This document shows positions 26,310 to 32,843 of a stretch of 45,142 nt of DNA, in pieces (the first letter of the stretch is position 1; the number at the start of each line of letters is the position of its first letter). A program made the translations under genes and the position numbers. The notes under the pieces are model-generated. The model did not search any database. It worked only from the letters and a program-made list of their open reading frames with translations, and was not told the DNA's origin. Origin of the DNA: Candidatus Poribacteria bacterium (GTDB lineage: Bacteria; Poribacteria; WGA-4E; WGA-3G); the NCBI GenBank assembly GCA_009839745.1, contig VXPE01000134.1, positions 1-45,142 of the forward strand. The letters are read 5' to 3'.

Positions 26310-27683
26310 ATGAGAAAAACACGGGCCGATTTGACCCGAGGAAGTCTTCTCAGACACCTGTTACGACTGTCAGGACCGATAATACTCAGCTACATGCTGC
26401 AAGAGGCATTCAACATTGTTGACATGATCTTCGTTGGAAGGCTCGGTGCTGGCGCGATCGCGGCTGTCGGGGTGAGCGGAAACTTAATCCGATTGATCGG
26501 GGTTTTTTCGCTTGGTATTTCAACGGGAACCGGGATTATGGTGGCACAGTATCTCGGCGCGAGGAATCTCGCACAAGCTGAGCACATCGCCCTCCAGTCA
26601 ATCCTGTTAGCTGTGTTTTTTTCTATCGGTGTAACCCTCGTTGGCTACCCGTTGGCTGAACAAGGGTTACTCGCTGTTAGGATGGTAGACCCAGAAGTGC
26701 TGAGGCTCGGCACGACTTACATGCATATCATTCTCGCCGGTATTAGTACAATGTTCGTGTCGATGACGCTCGGTTCTATCTTCCGTGCGGGTGGCGACAC
26801 TGTCACCCCGATGGTGGTATTGATTTTCGCAACACTGATTAACATTGTCCTCGATCCATTGCTAATTTTCGGTTTGTGGGGATTCCCGAAACTCGGGGTC
26901 GCAGGTTCGGCGTATGCGACGCTTATCGGGCGCGGCGCGAGCGTAATCATCCTACTTTATCTCTGTTGGAGTGGACGCGCCCCCGTTTCATTTCGGAGCG
27001 TTCGGTATCAAGTAGATTTCGTGGAAATGCTTGACATTTTAAGGCTCGGGGTTTACAGTTCGATGCAAGGGTTTTGGCGGCATATTTCGCGACTCGGATT
27101 CTTGTGGGTCATCGGACCCTATGGGAAGACGGTTGTCGCGGCATATACGATCTGCATGCGACTCCGAATTCTCGTGATGAATCCCGGCTTCGGCATCGCA
27201 AACGCGGTCGTTCCGTTAGTCGGACAGAATTTAGGGGCGAATCAGATAGGGCGCGCTGAGCGGTCAACACGGGTGGCGAACCTTTTAGGTGCTGCAATCA
27301 TGGCAGTCATCGGCGCAATTTTCTTCCTTTTTCCACAGACATTCATCCGAATTTTTACACCGGAAACGGATGTTATCGAGATCGGTATCACTTATCTACG
27401 GTTTCTATCCCCGACATTCGGATTCATCGCCTTTTCACTCATTTTAGGCAGAGCCCTCAACGGTGCAGGAGACACCTTCTCCCCGATGGTGATTACACTT
27501 GCGGCACAGGTCGTTGTCGGTTTGGGACTCGTGATTTTACTTTCGCACTTCATCGGTCTCAATGGCGTTTGGTTGGGGATTGCCCTGTCAAACGTTGTGC
27601 AAGGGATCGCAATGTGGCTTTGGTATAGTACTGGAAGGTGGAAGGCAATAAAACTTGTTAAAAAGAAACCAAAGATAGCATAG
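26310..27683 (+). CDS. MATE family efflux transporter
   Basis: A 457-aa multidrug and toxic compound extrusion protein with about 12 membrane helices in two six-helix bundles. The N-terminal block LLRLSGPIILSYMLQEAFNI followed by DMIFVGRLGAGAIAAVGVS is diagnostic, and the second half has LGRALNGAGDTFSPMVITL. Members exchange Na+ or H+ for cationic drugs or metabolites; the substrate is not predictable. The leader ends with GAAGGTAAATTAAAAAT before the ATG. The selenoprotein rhodanese gene follows after 50 bp in the same direction, so the two may be co-transcribed. Confidence 0.9.
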   Translation: MRKTRADLTRGSLLRHLLRLSGPIILSYMLQEAFNIVDMIFVGRLGAGAIAAVGVSGNLIRLIGVFSLGISTGTGIMVAQYLGARNLAQAEHIALQSILLAVFFSIGVTLVGYPLAEQGLLAVRMVDPEVLRLGTTYMHIILAGISTMFVSMTLGSIFRAGGDTVTPMVVLIFATLINIVLDPLLIFGLWGFPKLGVAGSAYATLIGRGASVIILLYLCWSGRAPVSFRSVRYQVDFVEMLDILRLGVYSSMQGFWRHISRLGFLWVIGPYGKTVVAAYTICMRLRILVMNPGFGIANAVVPLVGQNLGANQIGRAERSTRVANLLGAAIMAVIGAIFFLFPQTFIRIFTPETDVIEIGITYLRFLSPTFGFIAFSLILGRALNGAGDTFSPMVITLAAQVVVGLGLVILLSHFIGLNGVWLGIALSNVVQGIAMWLWYSTGRWKAIKLVKKKPKIA

Positions 27684-27733
27684 GACACAACATAGCGAAT
27701 GTATCCTACAAAGAATTCAGAAGGAGTTGGCGA

Positions 27734-28573
27734 ATGATGGAAACCTATAAAGGTTACGTAAATCCACAACTAATTATCTCTGCTGAGGAATTGAAAGGCG
27801 CGCTCGACGATCAAACGTTCTGCATCGTCGATACGCGACCGACATCCGAATATATCCGCGGACACATCCCCGGTGCCCTTCATTTAGATTTGTTCGGTTT
27901 AAGCCTCATTGATACTCGGAAAGAGACGTTCGATGCCTTTATGTGGATGATAGCATACCTGTTTCAGCAACGCGGTCTTGATCCGAGTAAACCGATTGTA
28001 TGGTATGAAGACATATCGGGAACGCGCGCCTCGCGCGGGTTCTGGTTTTGCGAATACTTAGGGCACCCTGAAACCCATCTATTGGATGGCGGTTTCAAGG
28101 CGTGGCTATCAGCAGATGGACCTGTGAGCACAGCTGGGGCTGAACCCCCGGAGGTTCCACCTTTTCCGATAAATACGCAACACGATATACACATGGATGC
28201 GGATGTGATTCGTGTCCTGTTAAATCGAGACGACTTTATTCCCCTTGATACACGCACCGACGATGAACACTACGGTCGGGTTGCCCGTGCAGAGCGGGCA
28301 GGGGCTATTCCAGGTTCCATCCACATTGAATGGCTCGATAATCTTGACGAGGTGGGGGCATTCAAACCCGCTAATGAACTCCGGGCAATGTATGAAGCCG
28401 TCGGTATTACACCGGAAAAACAGGTAATGTGTTACTGACAGGGCGGCTACCGCTCTTCCCAAGCCTATTTGGCGTTGCGGCTCTTGGGTTACCCAAAAGT
28501 GAGCAACTACATAGGCTCTTGGAAAGAGTGGGGTGACCGGCTGGATTTGCCGGTCGAAATTCCGGAAGCTTAG
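27734..28573 (+). CDS. Tandem rhodanese sulfurtransferase, probable selenoprotein (TGA at active-site position)
   Basis: The frame 27734-28435 is followed by TGA (28436-28438) and then stays open to a TAG at 28571-28573, giving 279 aa if TGA is read through. The part after TGA ([18 protein letters not shown]) is the normal end of a COG2897/SseA-type sulfurtransferase. With the TGA read as Sec235 the loop is U-Q-G-G-Y-R, fitting the rhodanese CxxGxR active loop exactly. The N-terminal domain (residues 12-130) has Glu in its loop (WYEDISGTR) and is the usual inactive half. Cys233 two residues before gives a C-x-U arrangement. An AGAAGGAG ribosome site precedes ATG. The alternative is a nonsense mutation of a TGT/TGC codon. 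No selABCD genes are in this window. Confidence 0.75.
28450..28480 (+). promoter_or_regulatory. Candidate bacterial SECIS stem-loop
   Basis: Downstream of the TGA, CCGC (28450-28453) can pair with GCGG (28477-28480), and inside it AAGCC (28461-28465) with GGCGTT (28471-28476, one bulge), leaving loop TATTT at 28466-28470, about 28 nt after the TGA. The distance fits bacterial SECIS elements, but the loop lacks the usual early G. Other folds (CCCAAG with CTTGGG) compete. Confidence 0.3.
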
Positions 28574-28590
28574 CGGTTATGGCACACGGT

Positions 28591-28983
28591 GTGATACCAC
28601 CCAACGCCTAAAGGCGTGGGAAACCTCGGCTTCGTAGACGCTGCGGTTTTCGCAAAGTGCGTCAACCGTCTTATTACGTCTCCACCCGCAGGCAATTCCC
28701 TATCCCCCTGAAAAAGCGGGGGTAGGCATATCGTGCGGAAACTTTCACGGGTATCCCTGCCTGCCTCTCTCCGTTTTGGAGAGAAAAGATTTTAGGCGAG
28801 AATGCAATACAACGTGCGGAATTTCACCCCCGCTCCGATTCACACTTTCGTGCAATTACGCCTTAGCATCCTCTGATACTTTTTAGGGGGTATTGACACC
28901 TGACACCGATTCACTCCCTCTCACAGGAGCGGACAACTCCCGCACAAGGATTGCACGGGGTGAGAGCGTTGTCCAAGTGTCAG
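28591..28983 (-). ncRNA. Structured RNA candidate with IS200/IS605-type right end
   Basis: No credible protein is encoded. Read on the minus strand from the promoter at 28989-29017, the sequence forms a pseudoknot: GGACAAC (28968-28974) pairs with GTTGTCC (28931-28937), while CTCTCAC (28960-28966) pairs with GTGAGAG (28918-28924), all enclosed by GACAC/GTGTC (28977-28981 with 28902-28906). Next is a three-way junction closed by an 8-bp stem (28866-28873 with 28798-28805) with a GCAC-GAAA-GTGT hairpin, then a 7-bp hairpin at 28766-28784, and a helix 28758-28764 with 28688-28694. The 3' end (GAAGCC, then palindrome 28600-28620, then GGTATCAC) looks like an IS605-family right end. It may be an omega-RNA-like remnant without its nuclease gene. 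Confidence 0.5.
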
Positions 28984-28988
28984 TATTC

Positions 28989-29017
28989 ATTATAGCATTT
29001 TTTTATGTTTTTGTCAA
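28989..29017 (-). promoter_or_regulatory. Consensus sigma70 promoter for the structured RNA
   Basis: On the minus strand TTGACA (29012-29017), 17-bp spacer, TATAAT (28989-28994). It points into the non-coding structured region rather than any open frame. Confidence 0.8.
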
Positions 29018-29076
29018 GGGAAAAAATGCTTTTTTTAGACAACAGTTTGGTCTAATTAACAGGAGCGGGCATTCAT

Positions 29077-29096
29077 CCTAAACCTAAAGGATTAGG
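29077..29096. repeat. IS200/IS605-type end palindrome, second copy
   Basis: CCTAAACC, loop TAAA, GGATTAGG (one mismatch), followed by AAACCTTC. The same pattern (TAAA loop, then GGAAACCTC) occurs at 28600-28620, in the same orientation. Suggests nested or adjacent insertions of IS605-like mini-elements between the rhodanese and amidohydrolase genes. Confidence 0.5.
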
Positions 29097-29152
29097 AAAC
29101 CTTCTGCCCGAATTTCGGTAAGTCATCTCTCCCCAACACATTGGAATTGTCG

Positions 29153-29998
29153 TCATGTTGTTAAATCCCAAATCTCTGCGGCGGTGCCGCCGAGGATCCG
29201 ATCTTTGTCATTTTCTGTCAGGAACGGAAGACCTTCTCGAATGAGTTGGAGTTCTTGCGCTAAAGTGGGCCAGTTGTGTTTTTGTCTGTGGTGACCGGGA
29301 TAACCCGTTCCCCATATCGTCCGGGATGCACCGAAAACCGATAACAGGTTCTCAATGAACGGATGCACGTCTGTATAAGGGAAATCCTGATGTGAACGTC
29401 CAGCGACATCCGATAGTTTCAAGTAGATATTGTCGTGGCGTGCAAGCTCCACGATGGGTTGAAACACCGCTTCCGCAGCATCTACCTGTGGATAACCCAT
29501 GTGATCGAGAATAAGTCTCAGATGCGGGTAACGTTCCGCAATAACGGCAACCTGATCCGCGAACTCCGCGCGGAGGTGAAATTGGATGATAGCATCCAAC
29601 GCCGCTATCTCTTCCCACATCGGACTGTTTTGTTGGGTGAGTAAAATCTTTTCGTCCGGGTAGTACATCGGATGGAAACGGAAACCGGCTAAGCCTCGCT
29701 CCTTTATCCAATAGCGAACCTGCGCTGCATTGTTCGGATCTTCTGGATCGATTAAACCGTGTCCGATAAACCGATCAGGAAAACGCGCTACCGAATCCGC
29801 AATATAGCCGTTATCCCAAGTCGACCAACTCGTCTGCACGAGAACTGTCCAGTCTACGCCGTGCGCGTCCATCTCCGAGAGGAGTTCATCGGCAGTCCCG
29901 GGTTCATCTGGATAGGAATTCCAACTCGGAGCGGTGGGACCGACGGGATACTTTGGAGGATCGATTTCCCAGACATGCACATGGGTATCTACAATCAT
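29153..29998 (-). CDS. Amidohydrolase-related TIM-barrel protein (amidohydro_2 family)
   Basis: A 281-aa protein of the COG3618-like metal-dependent hydrolase family. It starts with the metal motif DTHVHVWEID at residues 3-12, then FRFHPMYYP near 105, FHLRAE near 138, LDHMGYP near 164, and a late IWGTGYPG near 235. In most members this last motif is WGSDYP/WGSDWP with the catalytic aspartate; here it is glycine (checked in DNA), so activity may be altered. Substrate unknown: related enzymes are lactonases or decarboxylases. It precedes a divergent gap and follows moeA on the same strand after 25 bp. Confidence 0.8.
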   Translation of the reverse strand: MIVDTHVHVWEIDPPKYPVGPTAPSWNSYPDEPGTADELLSEMDAHGVDWTVLVQTSWSTWDNGYIADSVARFPDRFIGHGLIDPEDPNNAAQVRYWIKERGLAGFRFHPMYYPDEKILLTQQNSPMWEEIAALDAIIQFHLRAEFADQVAVIAERYPHLRLILDHMGYPQVDAAEAVFQPIVELARHDNIYLKLSDVAGRSHQDFPYTDVHPFIENLLSVFGASRTIWGTGYPGHHRQKHNWPTLAQELQLIREGLPFLTENDKDRILGGTAAEIWDLTT

Positions 29999-30022
29999 GG
30001 AGCACTCCTTAACACATTAGGT

Positions 30023-31225
30023 TTAGAACAGAAACTGAGCATCCACTGTTTCTCCAGCACTTAACGTCACACCGGCTGGAATCGTGATTAAACCGTTCGC
30101 CAAAACCAGTGAATGCAGAATGCCTGAACCTTGTGGGCCCGTCGTTTCGGCAGTGTAATGTCCGTTGGATTCTTTGAGAATGGCGCGCATATAATTAACG
30201 CGTCCGTCTCTATTGGTAATGGATTCTGCTAAAGTTGCTTTAAAGGTTGGACGCAACAGTTCTGTATGACCTGCCATTTTGAGGAGCGCGGGTCGCACAA
30301 AAAGTTCAAACACAACGAGCGAAGAAACTGGGTTGCCGGGTAATCCGAAAATAGGTTTCCCGTCCGAAATGCCGTAAGCCTGAGGTTTCCCGGGCTTCAT
30401 CGCGACGCGCCAGAAGTTAACTTCGCCTAATCTCTCCAATACACTTTTCACAAAATCGTGCTCCCCTACCGAAACGCCGCCACTTGTAATGAGGGCATCA
30501 GCCTTCGCGAGTGCTGCACGAAAGATACGCTCTATTTCTGCTTCATCGTCAGGAGCAATACCCATATTAATCGGAATGCCTCCCGCTTCCTCGACCTGGG
30601 CATAGAGACCATAACGGTTGCTTTCCCGAATTTTTCCGGGTTCCAGCGGTTCGCCGAGTAGCAGGAGTTCATCACCCGTTGAGACAATCGCAACAGTGGG
30701 CTTGCGATGGACTGTAGCCTTTGGACGATTCAGAGAGGCGAGCATTGAAACTTCTGGCGGACGTAGGTGTTTCCCTTTTCCCATGACCTGCTGACCCGCC
30801 GCCACACTCTCACCTGTGAAACGAACGTTTCCGGTTTCGTCAATACTCTCAAAAATTTTGACTGTATTTCCCTCTCGCTGGGTCACCTCTTGCATCACAA
30901 CCGCGTTAGCACCCTCAGGCATCATAGCCCCCGTCATGATACGTGCTGCCTGTCCGGCTGCGACCTGTTTTGTTGGCGCATATCCCGCGGCAATTGTTTC
31001 AACGATTGTGAGAACCGCAGGTTCAGCTTCAGAGGCGTTCTGAACATCCGCTGCGCGAACCGCGTACCCATCCATCGCTGAATTGTCGAACGGTGGAATG
31101 TTTTCTTGGGCATGCAGTGCCTCTGCGAGAACATACCCCCCACAATTTAGAATTTCCCGCTTTTCCGTGGGTAAAACCGGAATCGTATTCAACATCTGCT
31201 GGCGGGCTTCTTCAACACTTAGCAT
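30023..31225 (-). CDS. moeA: Molybdopterin molybdotransferase
   Basis: A 400-aa MoeA that inserts molybdate into adenylylated molybdopterin, the last step of Mo-MPT synthesis. Family motifs: MLSVEEARQQML at the start, NIPPFDNSAMDGYAVR near 45, GAMMPEGANAVVMQE near 98, STGDELL near 185, the MPT-binding ITSGGVSVGEHDFVK near 248, and GLPGNPVSS near 295. Length is normal. It runs into the amidohydrolase gene; mobA is in the window at 41738 but is not linked. Together they imply molybdoenzymes in this organism. Confidence 0.93.
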   Translation of the reverse strand: MLSVEEARQQMLNTIPVLPTEKREILNCGGYVLAEALHAQENIPPFDNSAMDGYAVRAADVQNASEAEPAVLTIVETIAAGYAPTKQVAAGQAARIMTGAMMPEGANAVVMQEVTQREGNTVKIFESIDETGNVRFTGESVAAGQQVMGKGKHLRPPEVSMLASLNRPKATVHRKPTVAIVSTGDELLLLGEPLEPGKIRESNRYGLYAQVEEAGGIPINMGIAPDDEAEIERIFRAALAKADALITSGGVSVGEHDFVKSVLERLGEVNFWRVAMKPGKPQAYGISDGKPIFGLPGNPVSSLVVFELFVRPALLKMAGHTELLRPTFKATLAESITNRDGRVNYMRAILKESNGHYTAETTGPQGSGILHSLVLANGLITIPAGVTLSAGETVDAQFLF

Positions 31226-31403
31226 CTAATTTTTTCTCCTTTGCGTAATCTCATATTGAATATAATAAAGCATCGCGCCGATAAGTGCAAGTGCATCTTT
31301 TTCCAGAGATTGTCAGCAATCAGCGATAGGCGATCAGCCGTCGGGATCTGGAGATTCCTCCTACAGGAAAACTGGATGGCTCTGGTCCGATTTTCAAGTT
31401 TAT

Positions 31404-31432
31404 TTGACATTGACACAATCACATGATATAAT
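31404..31432 (+). promoter_or_regulatory. Consensus promoter with shared operator-like leader, copy 1
   Basis: TTGACA (31404-31409), 17-bp spacer, TATAAT (31427-31432). The text TTGACATTGACACAAT, the -10 and the following TATCGCAAGTTT block recur at 37705-37745 before a paralogous gene. GATATAATATATC across the -10 is nearly palindromic, a plausible site for a metal repressor such as Zur. Confidence 0.75.
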
Positions 31433-31485
31433 ATATCGCAAGTTTTTTGGCAATCTCATTTTCGATAATAACACGGGCATGGATT

Positions 31486-31836
31486 ATGAGAAACGGCATG
31501 GTTTTCCCCAACACACTAATATTTCGGCGTAGTTTGAGAACCGGCATTTTAATAAGTTTATGTTGTTATGTTATGTTGCTGGGTGTCATCGAACTCACGC
31601 ATGATCATGATGATCATGACGAACACGCCCATTCTGGGGAAGCCTGTGCAGCCTGTTTCTACTGCAGCCAACACGTCGGAGAGGAGATTGAGTTCTTTGC
31701 ACTCATCTTTTCATTCCTTCCGATTACGGTGCTTCCGTTTTATGAGGGTACCGTTTTCCTTCCTTTAAGACTCATCACGAACACGCGCAGTCGTGCCCCA
31801 CCCGTATTCTCCACTGAAATTCCAGATTTTGTCTGA
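31486..31836 (+). CDS. Small His/Cys-rich membrane protein, paralogue 1
   Basis: A 116-aa protein with one clear N-terminal membrane helix (about 14-36), a histidine/aspartate run (THDHDDHDEHAHSGE) and the CAACFYCSQHVG motif, then a hydrophobic stretch at 68-90. Start chosen at the ATG at 31486, because it matches the start of the paralogue at 37791 (both MRNGxxFPNxLIF). The ligands suggest zinc or copper binding at the membrane. It shares promoter and leader with that paralogue. Function unknown; context is metal uptake. Confidence 0.7.
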   Translation: MRNGMVFPNTLIFRRSLRTGILISLCCYVMLLGVIELTHDHDDHDEHAHSGEACAACFYCSQHVGEEIEFFALIFSFLPITVLPFYEGTVFLPLRLITNTRSRAPPVFSTEIPDFV

Positions 31837-32197
31837 AGACAAAATCTTTTTCTATTTTATGTCGCTATGTTGTCCAAAGGGTTAGGGAGTACTTGCACTC
31901 GTCCTCCGTTTGGGTACCTATGCTTTAAGAGTTATCGGTTAAAAGAGACTGTTTTTACTTGGGGCGTTCCCTTGTTAAACGAAAACCTCTTAACCTTACC
32001 TATCAACTCGTGCTTTAACACTTATAACGGAGAATTTTTGTTTGCGTGTTTCTGTGAATTTCTTCAGGTTGATGGTTAAAACCGATGACCGATAACTGAA
32101 AACCATTTAAGTTCATTTTACAAAGTAAGAGGACTTTAGAAAGTCCACACGCGGCTTTTTCCCGCCGTGTGCCATCAGATATATATAGGAGAATACA
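31837..32197. other. Leader region with tandem hairpins before the metal operon
   Basis: A 361-bp gap without a gene. Near its end are two adjacent hairpins: GGACTTTAGAAAGTCC at about 32131-32146, and ACACGCGGC with GCCGTGTG at about 32149-32174. They lie just before the ribosome site ATAGGAGAATACA of the His-rich lipoprotein gene and could act as an attenuator. No consensus promoter was found here. Confidence 0.45.
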
Positions 32198-32833
32198 ATG
32201 CTTACACGCTTTGTAGGACAAGATCTTTCTGTTACCATTTCTCACTTAATGTTACTCGCTTTTGTTGCTATCCTTCCGTGTATTGGCGGTTGTGGTGAAG
32301 ATGACAACCCTATCCTTGAGGATGATCATGATCATGACCACGCCCACGAATCGGATGCACCCCTTCACGCCGATGCCGACGGCTTTAACCTGGAAATCAA
32401 TGGAAAAGTGGTCTATCATCAACATCAAGGCCACCACGAAGGCGGTCTCACCGTTCCCGTTGGTGAAGAGATTCAGATCGATGTACATTTTCTTGACGCG
32501 AACGAAATGGAACTCCATCTCGATGAAGTAGAGGCCCCGCCGGGTGAAGATGGACATGACGACCATGCCCATGAACATGGCGGAGCGGAATTCTTCAGTT
32601 TGGGTCTATCGGGTTACGATTCCTCTATTATTAGGATCCATCTCGACGAAGAGGAACACGAAGAGGAACACGAAGAGGAACATGACGACCATGGCCATGA
32701 AGAACACGGTGACGCGTTACCGTTTGGACTCGAAGGATTGAAAGCAGGAAAAACGGAAATTAAACTCCAACTGCTTCACGGGGATCATCCCGATTTCACG
32801 GCAGCACTCCTGATACCAGTAACAGTACAATAA
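32198..32833 (+). CDS. His/Asp/Glu-rich metal-binding lipoprotein
   Basis: A 211-aa protein with a lipoprotein signal (lipobox IGGC at about residue 30), so it is periplasmic and membrane anchored. Three His-rich stretches (DDHDHDHAHESDAPLHAD near 40, GHDDHAHEHGG near 115, and an EEEHEEEHEEEHDDHGHEEH block near 150-170 encoded by near-identical 12-bp units) are expected to bind zinc. Between them are beta-rich segments. It directly precedes a TonB-dependent receptor and is probably a periplasmic partner of it. A good AGGAG lies before the ATG. Confidence 0.75.
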   Translation: MLTRFVGQDLSVTISHLMLLAFVAILPCIGGCGEDDNPILEDDHDHDHAHESDAPLHADADGFNLEINGKVVYHQHQGHHEGGLTVPVGEEIQIDVHFLDANEMELHLDEVEAPPGEDGHDDHAHEHGGAEFFSLGLSGYDSSIIRIHLDEEEHEEEHEEEHDDHGHEEHGDALPFGLEGLKAGKTEIKLQLLHGDHPDFTAALLIPVTVQ

Positions 32834-32843
32834 GGGGGACATC

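Noticed and set aside
27109-27769. Minus-strand frames opposite the MATE gene
   Set aside because: They are shadows of the coding strand of the transporter.
28436-28438. TGA as a plain stop of a 234-codon rhodanese
   Set aside because: The frame goes on with the conserved end of the family, and the stop falls on the catalytic Cys; a random nonsense mutation is possible but less likely.
28591-28983. RNase P RNA, tmRNA, 6S or SRP RNA
   Set aside because: No conserved core motifs of these RNAs could be recognised; the IS605-type end points to another origin.
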